Shown: positions 16,636 to 26,000 of the stretch, in pieces
Layout: each line of letters opens with the position of its first letter
Position numbering within the stretch: the stretch's first letter is position 1
NCBI GenBank assembly: GCA_043746815.1
Contig: JAYTQG010000144.1
Coordinates: 31,982-95,981 of the forward strand
From: JAYTQG01 sp043746815
Lineage (GTDB): Bacteria; Actinomycetota; Thermoleophilia; Miltoncostaeales; Miltoncostaeaceae
Direction: 5' to 3'
DNA: 64,000 bases
Program-made: the position numbers and the translations under genes
Notes under the pieces: model-generated
The model's input: the letters and a program-made list of their open reading frames with translations, nothing else
Told to the model about the DNA's origin: nothing
Database searches by the model: none

Positions 16636-17709
16636 CTACAGCAGGCCGATTGTGGACGAGTCCCCGACCATGAACCGGTAGGCGCGGGGCTTTTCGTCGG
16701 ACCGAGCGATGATGACATCGCGCCCGATGAGGCTGCCCTCAACGCGGGCATCCAGGTCCTGGATGCGTGAGCGTTCCAGCACGATGCTGTGTTCCACCTC
16801 CGCGCGACGAATCACGACCCCCCCGGAAATCGACGTGTAGGGACCGATATATGCGTTCTCGATCAATGCGCCCCGACCAATGATTGCGGGGCCCCGCACG
16901 GCGGAATCGACAATTCGTGCGCCAGACTCGACGACGACCCGCCCCTCGATCGTACTGTTTACGATCTCCCCGTCATTGCGAGGTGGCATGACGTCCAGGA
17001 TCAGACGGTTGGCCTCCAGCATGTCGTCTAGGCGTCCGGTGTCCTTCCACCAGCCCGTCACGAGGTGCGACTCCACCCGGCGACCGGAGTCGATCATGTG
17101 CTGGATGGCGTCGGTGATTTCCAGCTCTCCGCGGCCGGATGGCCGAATTGCCTTCACCGACTCCCAGATGGCGGCGGAGAACATGTAGACGCCGACCAAC
17201 GCAAGATCACTCTTTGGCTCAGGTGGCTTCTCTTGCAACCGCACAACACGATCGCCTTCGATCTCGGCGACCCCGTAGGACTCCGGATCGGGAACGCGTT
17301 GGAGCAAAATCATCGCGTCTGGAGCGTTGGCGACGAAGCCTTGGACCAACTCGGTGATCCCATCTCGAAGCAGGTTGTCGCCGAGGTACATGACAAATGG
17401 AGAGTTCCCAAGAAATGGCTCTGCGGTCAGGACCGCGTGGGCCAGTCCGAGCGGGGCATCCTGACGGATGTACGTGACACGGATACCCAGGTCAGATCCA
17501 TCACCGACCGCCGCTTCGATTTCAGCTTGGGTGTCACCTACGACAATGCCAATGTCGGTGATTCCAGCGTCGCGGAGCGCGATCAACCCGTAGAAGAGAA
17601 CGGGCTGGTTGGCGACGGGCACAAGCTGTTTTGCGCTCGTGTGGGTGATCGGCCGAAGCCGTGTCCCGGCGCCGCCAGATAGGACAAGGCCCTTCAGGTG
17701 TTCACTCAT
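16636..17709 (-). CDS. rmlA: glucose-1-phosphate thymidylyltransferase, long type
   Basis: 357 residues, which fits the long RmlA type with a C-terminal left-handed beta-helix extension. The nucleotidyltransferase signature is LVLSGGAGTRLRPITHTSAKQLVPV; YLGDNLL and WWKDTG follow, then hexapeptide-like repeats from about residue 240. It forms dTDP-glucose from dTTP and glucose-1-phosphate, the first step to dTDP-rhamnose. It is the first gene of the rmlA-D-B unit. The convergence of annotation (rmlB and rmlD) supports the dTDP assignment. Confidence 0.9.
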   Translation of the reverse strand: MSEHLKGLVLSGGAGTRLRPITHTSAKQLVPVANQPVLFYGLIALRDAGITDIGIVVGDTQAEIEAAVGDGSDLGIRVTYIRQDAPLGLAHAVLTAEPFLGNSPFVMYLGDNLLRDGITELVQGFVANAPDAMILLQRVPDPESYGVAEIEGDRVVRLQEKPPEPKSDLALVGVYMFSAAIWESVKAIRPSGRGELEITDAIQHMIDSGRRVESHLVTGWWKDTGRLDDMLEANRLILDVMPPRNDGEIVNSTIEGRVVVESGARIVDSAVRGPAIIGRGALIENAYIGPYTSISGGVVIRRAEVEHSIVLERSRIQDLDARVEGSLIGRDVIIARSDEKPRAYRFMVGDSSTIGLL

Positions 17710-17782
17710 CTCTTTGGAACGCTACCAGGGGCGGCACGGACCCCATGGCGCCGCCGATTGATGCTGCCTAGAGTCCTGCCTT

Positions 17783-18727
17783 GTGACTACCGACCGCTGG
17801 ATCGCCTCCCGTACCTACCTCGGCCGCAACTTCGACTCCGACGAACTCCTGCACGCGAAACGCGAGGCGGGCCTCACCGTATCGGTCTGCCTTCCCGCAC
17901 TCAACGTCGCCGCGACGATCGGCCCGATCATTCAGGCTGTGCGTGACTGCTGGATGACCGACCGCCCGCTTGTCGATGAAATCATCGTTGTGAATGGCCC
18001 GAGCACCGACGCCACGGCTGAGGTTGCCGAGCGAGCTGGTGCGCGGGTCACCGACCAAGACGGCGTACTCCCCGAGGCTGGGCCAGGTTCTGGCAAAGGT
18101 GAGGCACTTTGGAAGAGTCTCGCGGCATCCAGCGGAGACCTCGTGGTTTGGCTCGATTCGGACGTGCACGACTTTGATCCCAACTTCGTGCCTGGGCTCC
18201 TCGGTCCACTCCTCACCGATTCCGACGTCGGCTACGTCAAAGCGCTCTACCAGCGCCCGTTGGGGGCCAGCACGCAAGGGGGAGGGCGGGTCACCGAAAT
18301 CTGCGCTCGGCCACTCATCAACCTGTTCTACCCCGAACTTGCTGGGTTCGCCCAACCCCTCTCTGGTGAAGCCGCGGGGCGCCGAAATCTCCTTGAAGCG
18401 GTTCCGTTCTTCTCGGGCTATGCGGTGGAGATCGGGTTGTTGATTGACATTTTGGAGCACGCGGGGCTCGGTGCGATGGGACAGGTGGATCTCGGCATTC
18501 GTCGGCATGATCACCAGTCCACCGCGCAACTCGGGCGGATGGCATTCACGATTTCTCAGGCCGTGATGCGCCGACTCGCGCAATCGGGACGGGTGCCAGA
18601 TGCCCTGTTCACGCCGGACCCACCGTACCGCGCACCCATCGGCGAGTTCCCAGGGCTCGAAATGGCCGCCTGGCACGCGGACCTGTCTGAGCGCCCGCCG
18701 ATGCGCGATCGATTGGCCGTTGCGTGA
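17783..18727 (+). CDS. gpgS: glucosyl-3-phosphoglycerate synthase
   Basis: 314 residues from GTG 17783, close to mycobacterial GpgS in length and motifs. It has an N-terminal RTYLGRNF, the GT-A core VSVCLPALNVAATIG, the donor-site LDSDVHDF (DxD) and the late IRRHDHQ. It transfers glucose from an NDP-glucose donor to 3-phosphoglycerate, giving precursors of glucosylglycerate or methylglucose lipopolysaccharides. A glycerate kinase is convergent just downstream, which fits glycerate metabolism. No GpgP phosphatase is visible in this window. Confidence 0.9.
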   Translation: MTTDRWIASRTYLGRNFDSDELLHAKREAGLTVSVCLPALNVAATIGPIIQAVRDCWMTDRPLVDEIIVVNGPSTDATAEVAERAGARVTDQDGVLPEAGPGSGKGEALWKSLAASSGDLVVWLDSDVHDFDPNFVPGLLGPLLTDSDVGYVKALYQRPLGASTQGGGRVTEICARPLINLFYPELAGFAQPLSGEAAGRRNLLEAVPFFSGYAVEIGLLIDILEHAGLGAMGQVDLGIRRHDHQSTAQLGRMAFTISQAVMRRLAQSGRVPDALFTPDPPYRAPIGEFPGLEMAAWHADLSERPPMRDRLAVA

Positions 18728-18732
18728 ACGGC

Positions 18733-19875
18733 CTACATCCGTCTGAGTATCGAGTGCTCGGCGCCCCCCCAAAGGCCAACAATTGCCGCGCCGATCGCCG
18801 TCAGGTCGTCACGCGTTTCGGCGAGGGCAGCTGGCAGATCTCGCAGCGCTCTCCTAATTGGGAACGCGGCCAGCAGCCCCAGTTCTTGCAGGAACTCAGG
18901 GGAGACGGTCACCTCACCACAGACCCCGACGCATGGAACTCCTGCCGAGCGGCACGCAGCCGCCACCGCAGCTGGAGCCTTGCCTGACAGCGTTTGCGCG
19001 TCGAGTCGCCCCTCTCCGGTTATGCACAGGGTTGCGTTGTCAAGTGTCTGAGAAAAGTCGATCGTGTCGAGCACGAGTGCGGCACCATCAACGATTGTTG
19101 CGCCAAGGAGCGCAACGAGGCCAGCAGCTGCGCCACCTGCGGCGCCTGCCCCCCGCATCTCGGCGCGTGGTCGACCAAACAGGGTTCCAATATGGGCGAG
19201 GCCCCGGTCGAGTCGTTGTACGGCAGCTGGCGAGGCGCCCTTTTGCGGCCCGAAGACGACTGCTGCGCCTCGAGGACCTGAGAGGGGGTTGTCAACATCG
19301 CAGGCGACCTCGATCTGACACCGGTACAGGCGCGGGTCCAGGCCGCTCACGTCAATCCTGGCGACTCGCTCGAGATCACCGCCGGCGCCTGCAAGTAGGT
19401 TCCCGTCCGCGTCCAGGATCTTCGCGCCCAGGGCACGCGCAAGACCCAACCCGGCGTCGGTCGTCGCACTTCCGCCGACGGTCACGATGATGCGTGTCGC
19501 GCCGCAGTCGAGTCCCGCTGCAATGAGCTGGCCCGTCCCGAACGTGCTTGTCGCCTCGGGGTTGCGCTCGGTCGCGGTTAGCCGCTCATAGCCCGAGGCT
19601 TGGGCCAACTCCACGACACAGGTGCCGTCGGGAAGGAGCCCAAACGCCGCCACGACCTCACGGCCAAGCGGGTCGGACACTCGCCGCAGGTGGTGCGTTC
19701 CTCCGCGGGCGGCCAGGAGGGCATCGAGGGTGCCTTCGCCGCCGTCTGCGACGGGGGCGATCCGGATCTCCAAAGGTGTGCCCGCGAGGCGAGCCCCTGC
19801 CGCAAGCGCGTCCGCAGCCTCAAGCGCGGAGCAGGCCCCCTTGAAGGCCGCGGGGGCAAGCACGAGCGCGCTCAC
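18733..19875 (-). CDS. glycerate kinase (GlxK/GarK family)
   Basis: 380 residues from GTG 19875, which overlaps the stop of the upstream SDR gene (GTGA). The family features are APAAFKGACSALEAADAL at the N-terminus, PVADGGEGTLDAL, TVGGSATTDAGLG and TGEGRLDAQTLSGK. It phosphorylates glycerate to 2-phosphoglycerate (usual for this family) using ATP. Its position next to gpgS suggests that glycerate released from glucosylglycerate could be recycled. Confidence 0.92.
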   Translation of the reverse strand: MSALVLAPAAFKGACSALEAADALAAGARLAGTPLEIRIAPVADGGEGTLDALLAARGGTHHLRRVSDPLGREVVAAFGLLPDGTCVVELAQASGYERLTATERNPEATSTFGTGQLIAAGLDCGATRIIVTVGGSATTDAGLGLARALGAKILDADGNLLAGAGGDLERVARIDVSGLDPRLYRCQIEVACDVDNPLSGPRGAAVVFGPQKGASPAAVQRLDRGLAHIGTLFGRPRAEMRGAGAAGGAAAGLVALLGATIVDGAALVLDTIDFSQTLDNATLCITGEGRLDAQTLSGKAPAAVAAACRSAGVPCVGVCGEVTVSPEFLQELGLLAAFPIRRALRDLPAALAETRDDLTAIGAAIVGLWGGAEHSILRRM

Positions 19876-20702
19876 GGCGCCTCGGGCGTCTCCATCCCGA
19901 GGAATGCGCGGAGGCGATCCTGCCACTCGGCGTCATCAATGCTTTCCTGTCTTGCCGCGTACAGCGTTTCCGCATCGGCACCGACCCGAACACGGAACGG
20001 CGTCTCGGGGTCCTCTGCCGCGGCGACGATCGCGGCGGCGACTACGTCGGCGCTCGAGGTTTCGAGGGTGCGCCACGTCGCAAAGCCACTGCGCAAGGCG
20101 GCAAACATTGCTCCGTACGGGCCGTTTGGGTCGGTGACCGATCCGCTCGGTCTGGTGGCCTTACTGAAGTCCGTGTCGATCATCCCGGGTTCGATCATCG
20201 TCACACGAACGCCGAAGGGCCGCATCTCAACTGCGAGAGCTTCCGAGAGGGCGGTGAGGCCGTACTTGGTGGCGTGGTAGAAGCCAACGAGTGGGTTGGA
20301 CATCCACGCGCCAACTGATGACACTTGGATGACTGCTCCACTGCGGCGTTCACGCATCTGCGGAAGCACTGCCTGCGTCACGGCCGCAGTGCCGAACAGG
20401 TTGGTCTCAAACATCGCCCGGACATCGTCAAGGGACGCGTCCTCCTGCGCGCCCATGACGGCATACGCTGCGTTGTTGACGAGACAATCGATCGGCCCAG
20501 CGGAGGCGACCGCAGCGTGAATTTCCGTCGGCCGGGTGACATCCAAGGCGACGACCTCGACCCCGCCTGGAAGATCAACCCGAGCGCGCGCCATGTCGCG
20601 AACCCCCGCGACGACCTTCCACCCGCGGGCATTGAACATGGCGGCGGTGGCGTGACCGACTCCACGTCCCGCCCCGGTAATCAGCACACGTCGCTCGGGC
20701 AC
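19872..20702 (-). CDS. short-chain dehydrogenase/reductase
   Basis: 276 residues from a GTG start. The Rossmann motif is VLITGAGRGVGHATA, with NNAAYAV and the catalytic Ser and YxxxK in SSVGAWMSNPLVGFYHATKYG. This is a classical SDR resembling retinol/ketoreductase-like members; the substrate is not evident. It is translationally coupled to glycerate kinase and lies nine bases from the histidine kinase stop on the same strand. Confidence 0.85.
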   Translation of the reverse strand: MPERRVLITGAGRGVGHATAAMFNARGWKVVAGVRDMARARVDLPGGVEVVALDVTRPTEIHAAVASAGPIDCLVNNAAYAVMGAQEDASLDDVRAMFETNLFGTAAVTQAVLPQMRERRSGAVIQVSSVGAWMSNPLVGFYHATKYGLTALSEALAVEMRPFGVRVTMIEPGMIDTDFSKATRPSGSVTDPNGPYGAMFAALRSGFATWRTLETSSADVVAAAIVAAAEDPETPFRVRVGADAETLYAARQESIDDAEWQDRLRAFLGMETPEAP

Positions 20703-20711
20703 GCGGCGAGC

Positions 20712-22508
20712 TTACTCGGCGGCGACCGCGACCTGGTCGATCACTCGAGCGGCGGGCAACCGAACCGTGAAGGTGGTTCCAGTCCCAACTTGCGAAACCA
20801 GTTCGATCGCGCCGCCATGGGCCTCGGCGAGACCGCGAGCGATTGCCAACCCCAATCCTGCGCCCCGGCCCTCGCGGGATGGGTCCGCTCGGTAGAAACG
20901 GTCGAAGACGAACGCCTGCGCGTCCTCCGGAATTCCTTCGCCCGTGTCGCCAACTGCGAGGGCGATCACGTCGTCGGTACGTGACACCCGAAGCTCGACC
21001 CGGCCACCAGACGGCGTGTGACGAAGAGCGTTGTCGAGCAGGATCAGCAGAATTTGCTCCACGCGCGCGGGATCCACCTCGGCGGCAAAGGAGGCGTCAT
21101 TCCCAATCGCGCAGACCAGGTGGACGCCTTCACGCGCGAAGAGCAGGTAGCGCGACTCGACGACACCTTCGGCCAGTTCCAGGAGATCAACGCCCTGGGT
21201 CTCCAGTGGCAGCGCGCCCGAGTCGAGGCGCGCAAGCTCGAGCTGCTCGACAACCAGTCGCTCCAAACGCCCGGCCTCCTGCGACATGAGGTCGAGAAAT
21301 TCGCGGCGCTGCGGGGGGCCCATTCGTTCGTCTTCCAGAAGTTCAAGGAACCCCTTCAACGCCGTCAGCGGAGTCTTCAGTTCGTGCGAAACGTTGGCGA
21401 TCAGATCCCGGCGTGCACGTTCAAGACGCCGCTCGTACGTGACATCGCGAAGTGTTGCGACCACGCCTCCCGAGCGTGGCAACGGCGCCGCGGACAACAT
21501 CAGCACGATGCCACTGGCGAGTACCACCTCTTGAATCACCGGATCGTGTGTCACGCCCCCGCGCAGTTCCTCGACGACCTCGGCGATCGCGGAGGGAAGG
21601 GAATCGATGGTGGCCCCCTCTGCTGTGACGGAGGCACCGAGATAGCCGATCGCCGAGGGATTCGCGACAAGGATGCCGCCATCGGGGCCAACTCCGATGA
21701 CACCCTCCTCCAACGATGCGATGAGATCGTTTGTGCGATCCCGTTCATGCGTTGCGTCCTCAACCAGATCCTCGATACGTCCCGCCATACGGTTAAGACC
21801 CTCAGAGAGGATTGCGAGCTCCCGCGGGGACGTTTCTGGCGATCGGGCTGAGAGATCTCCGCCTGCAAGGGTCGACGCTGTTCGTGCCAGGCGCGCGATC
21901 TTTCGTGAGAGAACCCGTGAGAGGACGAGACCCATGAGCGATGCCAGTGCGAGGATTGCAGTAACGGCCAGCAGGATCCGGGTACGCAGCGTCGCGATAT
22001 CCCCCCCGAGGCTCGGCAAGCGGATGGCAACAAAAACGCGTGTTCCGGAGCTGACGCTGGTGTCCGGCACGGGGATCGTGACGATCAACAGCTCATCGTC
22101 AGACGCCAATTTGCTCACGCTTTGCAGTGGTTCCGTAATGGATGGCGCCTGCAGCGGCGGGAGATTCTCGCTCTTCAGATAGACATCCGCGCCAGGCGGA
22201 TAGGCACCGGTGACAACCCCCGTCGTTTGTCCGGTGATCCGAACCTCAGCGGGGGTAAGACGCGCGTAGATGTCTTGGGCAAAGGCATCGGCGCTCACGT
22301 TTCCTTCGGCGATTGCCCGATTTGCGTCGGCCACGCTTACCGCGGCGCGCACCTGAGCGACGTTGCGGTCAATGCGGTCTTGGCGGACGCTTGATTCCAG
22401 GCGAGGCAGGAGCACGACGAGCAACGCGACACTGGCGATCGCGCCGACTGCGACGAACGCCGCAACGAGCCAAGCCTGCAGGCTGACTCGGCGGAGCGGG
22501 TGATTCAC
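20712..22508 (-). CDS. membrane sensor histidine kinase (HAMP-PAS-HisKA-HATPase)
   Basis: 598 residues. Two N-terminal membrane helices flank an extracytoplasmic sensor of about 130 residues. HAMP and PAS domains follow (PAS around VGPDGGILVANPSAIGYLG). The phospho-acceptor box is NVSHELKTPLTALKG, then the N box LLDNALRHT, G1 DTGEGIPED and G2 GAGLGLAIARG. Its GTG start overlaps the response-regulator stop (GTGA). The adjacent divergent HtrA protease suggests envelope-stress or phosphate-type sensing; the ligand is unknown. Confidence 0.93.
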   Translation of the reverse strand: MNHPLRRVSLQAWLVAAFVAVGAIASVALLVVLLPRLESSVRQDRIDRNVAQVRAAVSVADANRAIAEGNVSADAFAQDIYARLTPAEVRITGQTTGVVTGAYPPGADVYLKSENLPPLQAPSITEPLQSVSKLASDDELLIVTIPVPDTSVSSGTRVFVAIRLPSLGGDIATLRTRILLAVTAILALASLMGLVLSRVLSRKIARLARTASTLAGGDLSARSPETSPRELAILSEGLNRMAGRIEDLVEDATHERDRTNDLIASLEEGVIGVGPDGGILVANPSAIGYLGASVTAEGATIDSLPSAIAEVVEELRGGVTHDPVIQEVVLASGIVLMLSAAPLPRSGGVVATLRDVTYERRLERARRDLIANVSHELKTPLTALKGFLELLEDERMGPPQRREFLDLMSQEAGRLERLVVEQLELARLDSGALPLETQGVDLLELAEGVVESRYLLFAREGVHLVCAIGNDASFAAEVDPARVEQILLILLDNALRHTPSGGRVELRVSRTDDVIALAVGDTGEGIPEDAQAFVFDRFYRADPSREGRGAGLGLAIARGLAEAHGGAIELVSQVGTGTTFTVRLPAARVIDQVAVAAE

Positions 22509-23203
22509 CCGGCGGCCCCGTCCTCCCGGCCAAGTGCGTAGCCGACACCGCGTACGGTTCGGATGATCTGCGGGTTGGACGCGTCCTTCTCGATCTTCTG
22601 GCGAAGATGGCGAACATGGACGTCAACACTGCGCAGGTCGCCGTAAAACGATCCCTTCCAGAGGTGGTTCATCAACTCTTCCCGAGTGAACACACGCCGC
22701 GGTGACCGGGCGAGCTTCAGGAGGATCTCGAACTCGGAGTAGGTCAACTCGACGGTTTCGCCCTCGCGTGTCGCGCTACGGGCAACGGGGTCGATCTCCA
22801 GTTCACCCACACGAAGGACCTGCTCCTGATCTGGCTCCAAACGGGCGCGACGGAGGTTGGCCTTTACCCGCGACACCAGCTCGCGGGGCGAAAACGGCTT
22901 GGTGACGTAGTCGTCCGCGCCCAACTCCAGGCCAAGGACCTTGTCCAGTTCCTCGCCTCGTGCGGAGAGAATGATGATCGGAACGGTCCGTTCGGCCCGA
23001 ATACGACGGCAGACCTCAAGGCCATCCACGCCCGGCAGCATGAGATCGAGAATCACCAGATCGACCGCCTCTCGGCTGATCATCTCCAACGCCTCATCTC
23101 CACGCGCAGCCATCAGCGGGTCGAAACCAGCCTCACGCAGGGAATACTCAACAATTGTTCGGATTGATGCCTCGTCGTCGACGACGAGGATGCGTTCTGC
23201 CAC
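22505..23203 (-). CDS. OmpR/PhoB-family response regulator
   Basis: 232 residues from GTG 23203, supported by GAGGAGG eight bases upstream. The receiver domain has ILVVDDEAS, phospho-Asp in LVILDLMLPG, Thr/Ser in IILSARG and Lys in DDYVTKPF. The winged-helix output domain ends RSVDVHVRHLRQKIEKD. It is paired with the downstream histidine kinase. The 188-base divergent region to the HtrA gene carries similar short motifs (CTCACAATG and TTCACATCG, 34 bases apart) that could be its binding repeats. Confidence 0.93.
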   Translation of the reverse strand: MAERILVVDDEASIRTIVEYSLREAGFDPLMAARGDEALEMISREAVDLVILDLMLPGVDGLEVCRRIRAERTVPIIILSARGEELDKVLGLELGADDYVTKPFSPRELVSRVKANLRRARLEPDQEQVLRVGELEIDPVARSATREGETVELTYSEFEILLKLARSPRRVFTREELMNHLWKGSFYGDLRSVDVHVRHLRQKIEKDASNPQIIRTVRGVGYALGREDGAAG

Positions 23204-23391
23204 TGACCAAGCCTCCTCAGCGTTCGCCTGCTGAGTGTAGTTCGCCGTCGCGGGCGCCGGACCCCCGCTATGGTCGCGCACTCGGGTCGGAGGCTCGATG
23301 AGCATCACTTCATCACCAGCTGGCCATCCGCTCACAATGTCCCCATATCGTTCGTTTCCCACTGTTCACATCGACACGACACCTGGTCAAC

Positions 23392-24708
23392 ATGACGCCT
23401 GAGTCGCCATACCCCTCATCTCCTAACATTGGTCGTGGCCCCGGGGAACTGCCGCCCCTTGGCGTTCAGCCGACGAACCCGAACCCGGTGCAACCGCACC
23501 CGAAACCCGACCGCGGGCCAGGTGCCCGACGTGCGCTCGCTCTTGCCGTTCCAGCGCTCCTCGGCGCCGCCGGTGGAGTCGCGGCGATCGCAGCATTTGG
23601 ATCGTTCGGGGATGGGCACGCGGTGACGACCGTGATTGAGCGGAGCCCTGTGAGCGCGCCAGCGACAACCGTCACCATTCCCGCGCCAGCCTCGGCGTCG
23701 GGCAAGGGGAGTGATGCGGGAGCGATTGACGTTCAGGCGGTGGTGCGGGGAGCGGCTCCGGGGGTTGTGCTAATTGATGTCACGACTGCCTCTGGGGGAG
23801 GTAAAGGGAGCGGGTTCCTCATTGACGACAGCGGCCATATCCTGACCAACGCTCACGTTGCCGGTGACGCAAAAACAATCACCGTCGGCTTCAAGGACGG
23901 CAGTACCCGTGAGGCGAAACTCCTTGGCGTTGACGAAAGCATGGACCTGGCGGTCCTCAAAGTGGAGCGGGTCCCAGCCTCCGCGAAGGCACTCACGCTC
24001 GGGAGCAGTGGAAGTCTCACAATTGGCGACCCAGTACTCGCGATCGGAAACCCGCTCGGGCTCGAGCAGACCGTCACGAGCGGGATTGTCTCCGCACTGA
24101 AACGGCGGATCGACTCGCCAAACGGACTACCGATCCTGAACGCCATCCAGACGGACGCCGCGATCAACCCCGGGAACTCCGGCGGACCGCTCCTTGACCG
24201 CTCAGGGCGTGTGGTCGGCATCAACAGCCAGATCGCTACCCAGAGCGGTGGCAACGAAGGGATTGGGTTCGCCATTCCCATCGACGCAGCCCGACCGATT
24301 GTCCAGGCGATTCTTGCGACAGGCAAACCTCAGCACGCCGCCATCGGGGTGACGACGGATCCGTTTTCACCGGATACGTCGGATCGATATGGGCGCAACG
24401 ATCACAGGGCGGGCGTTGCCGTCGCTTGCGTCGCAAGTGGCGGTCCAGCAGACACCGCTGGATTGCGCGGAGCACACCCGAAGTACTCCGAAGCCGATGC
24501 GATCGGAGGTGACGTATTTGTTTCAGTTGATGGCAAACCGATCACCGACCAGGCCGACTTGAACGCGGCCATCGTTTCGCACCGGGTGGGGGACACAATT
24601 CCGGTGGAGGTCATGCGCGCCGGCAAGTCCGTCACGGTAACGATCACCCTCGGTGATCGCTCCACCAGCAAGAACAATTGCAGCCCCCCCGATCGCAAGG
24701 CACCTTAA
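23392..24708 (+). CDS. HtrA/DegP-like trypsin-fold serine protease with PDZ domain
   Basis: 438 residues. A proline-rich cytosolic N-terminus of about 45 residues precedes one membrane helix, so the catalytic part is outside. The triad is His in LTNAHVAGD, Asp in DESMDLAVLKV and Ser in NPGNSGGPLL. A PDZ domain follows (residues ~320-420) with an insertion and a Cys-containing tail. It resembles actinobacterial PepD/HtrA proteases controlled by MprAB-type systems, consistent with the divergent two-component pair. Confidence 0.92.
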   Translation: MTPESPYPSSPNIGRGPGELPPLGVQPTNPNPVQPHPKPDRGPGARRALALAVPALLGAAGGVAAIAAFGSFGDGHAVTTVIERSPVSAPATTVTIPAPASASGKGSDAGAIDVQAVVRGAAPGVVLIDVTTASGGGKGSGFLIDDSGHILTNAHVAGDAKTITVGFKDGSTREAKLLGVDESMDLAVLKVERVPASAKALTLGSSGSLTIGDPVLAIGNPLGLEQTVTSGIVSALKRRIDSPNGLPILNAIQTDAAINPGNSGGPLLDRSGRVVGINSQIATQSGGNEGIGFAIPIDAARPIVQAILATGKPQHAAIGVTTDPFSPDTSDRYGRNDHRAGVAVACVASGGPADTAGLRGAHPKYSEADAIGGDVFVSVDGKPITDQADLNAAIVSHRVGDTIPVEVMRAGKSVTVTITLGDRSTSKNNCSPPDRKAP

Positions 24709-24718
24709 GATTCACGGG

Positions 24719-25225
24719 GTGAATCGCGACTCCAATATCCGACCCGCGACTGCCGAGGACTGCGCGGCGATCGCAGTGATCTACGACGAGGGCATCACAA
24801 GCGGTCTCGCGACCTTCGCGACCGGCCCGCACAGCGCTGAGGAGCGCGCGACCTGGCTTGCCGCACGCACGGAGCGGGCCCCCGTCTTCGTGGCAACCGC
24901 CGCCGATCGGGTCGTCGGATGGTCTGCCATTGCACCCTTTTCCCATCGCCCCTGGTACGACGGGGTTGGTGAGTACACGGCCTATGTCGCGAGCGCGGCG
25001 CGCGGTCGGGGCCTTGGTCGTGACCTGGTCCAGCATCTCATTGAGGTGGCCCCGGCCTACGGCTACTGGAAGCTCGTGGGGATGATCTTGCCGGAGAACG
25101 CCGCGGGCCTCTCCCTTGCTCGCTCGGCTGGCTTCCGCCTCGTGGGAACCCACCTGGGCCACGCGGAGCTCGGCGGGCGATGGCAGGACGTCAGTGTCGT
25201 CGAACGGCATCTCGCGATCCCGTGA
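24719..25225 (+). CDS. GNAT N-acetyltransferase (phosphinothricin/methionine sulfoximine acetyltransferase-like)
   Basis: 168 residues from GTG 24719, ten bases after the protease gene. The pattern IRPATAEDCAAIAVIYDEGI and the acetyl-CoA loop VASAARGRGLGRDLVQHLI, followed by MILPENAAGLSLARSAGF, match the Pat/YwnH subfamily. These enzymes acetylate amino groups of small molecules such as methionine sulfoximine. The natural substrate here cannot be told. Confidence 0.85.
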   Translation: MNRDSNIRPATAEDCAAIAVIYDEGITSGLATFATGPHSAEERATWLAARTERAPVFVATAADRVVGWSAIAPFSHRPWYDGVGEYTAYVASAARGRGLGRDLVQHLIEVAPAYGYWKLVGMILPENAAGLSLARSAGFRLVGTHLGHAELGGRWQDVSVVERHLAIP

Positions 25226-25277
25226 CATCGGCGCAGTGTTGTCACATTTGGCTAGTGCGGCGACGCAAAATCCGTCG

Positions 25278-25313
25278 TACGCTTGAACCGGGAGGTGGTC
25301 CGGGGTGGCCCCT
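25278..25313 (+). repeat. 36-base repeat cassette, copy B (upstream of lipB)
   Basis: TACGCT at 25278-25283, GGGAGG ribosome site, and GTG at 25305, 27 bases after the hexamer. It differs from copies A and C only at the two bases after TACGCT and the last base. Here the frame opened by GTG does not stop but runs into lipB. Confidence 0.75.
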
Positions 25314-26000
25314 GGCGAAGCGGACGCGACTCAGGCAGGGAAGCCAATGACCATGGTCCTCTTGCGCTCGCAGGCAGTGGACTTTCTGGAGGCGTGGGCC
25401 ACTCAACGACGTCTCGCTGAGCGTCGTCGGGCGGGTGACCTTCCCGACGTGCTCTGGCTGCTTGAACACCCGCCGGTCTACACCTACGGCCGACACGCCA
25501 CCCGCGCCGACCTCCACCTCACCGATGAAACCATCGCGGCGATGGGTGCCACCTGCCATCAGATCGACCGCGGGGGCCAGATGACCTGGCACGGTCCAGG
25601 CCAGACCACCGGATATGTCATCGCCGGACTCGGCCCACGATCCCGACCCCTGCGTGAGTTCATCTCTGACATTGCGCTGGCGATGCAGCTGGCGAGCGGG
25701 CTGCCCGACGCGGTCTGCGATCCGGGCCGCCCGGGCCTCTACGTCGGGGGGCGAAAAGTTGGAAGTATCGGAGTGCGGGTCGAGGGAGGCGTGACAACCC
25801 ACGGCTTCGCACTGAACCGCGACCCCGATCTGGCGTGGTTTTTCCACATGACGGCCTGTGGGGCACCCGACGTTGCAGCAACCTCCATCGCCGCTGAGGG
25901 CGGAGACGCGACGCGCGAGCGCGTTGAGTTGGCGCTCGCCGGTGCGTTGGGTGCCGCGCCCGCAGATGAGCCGTCGATTCTCAGACTCTTTAAGGGATAA
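25305..26000 (+). CDS. lipB: octanoyl-[acyl-carrier-protein]-protein N-octanoyltransferase
   Basis: 231 residues from the cassette GTG (strong Shine-Dalgarno), or 217 from ATG 25347, where LipB homologues usually begin. Conserved motifs are EHPPVYTYGRHA, IDRGGQMTWHGPGQ, the catalytic Lys in GRKVGSIGVRV and HGFALN. Cys in TACGAPDVAATSI serves as the acyl acceptor. It moves octanoate from ACP to lipoyl domains. No lipA is seen in the window. The extra MAPGEADATQAGKP at the N-terminus comes from the repeat. Confidence 0.92.
   Translation: MAPGEADATQAGKPMTMVLLRSQAVDFLEAWATQRRLAERRRAGDLPDVLWLLEHPPVYTYGRHATRADLHLTDETIAAMGATCHQIDRGGQMTWHGPGQTTGYVIAGLGPRSRPLREFISDIALAMQLASGLPDAVCDPGRPGLYVGGRKVGSIGVRVEGGVTTHGFALNRDPDLAWFFHMTACGAPDVAATSIAAEGGDATRERVELALAGALGAAPADEPSILRLFKG

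Noticed and set aside
23204..23391. Defined binding site for the response regulator
   Set aside because: Only loosely similar short repeats are present; not enough to call an operator.
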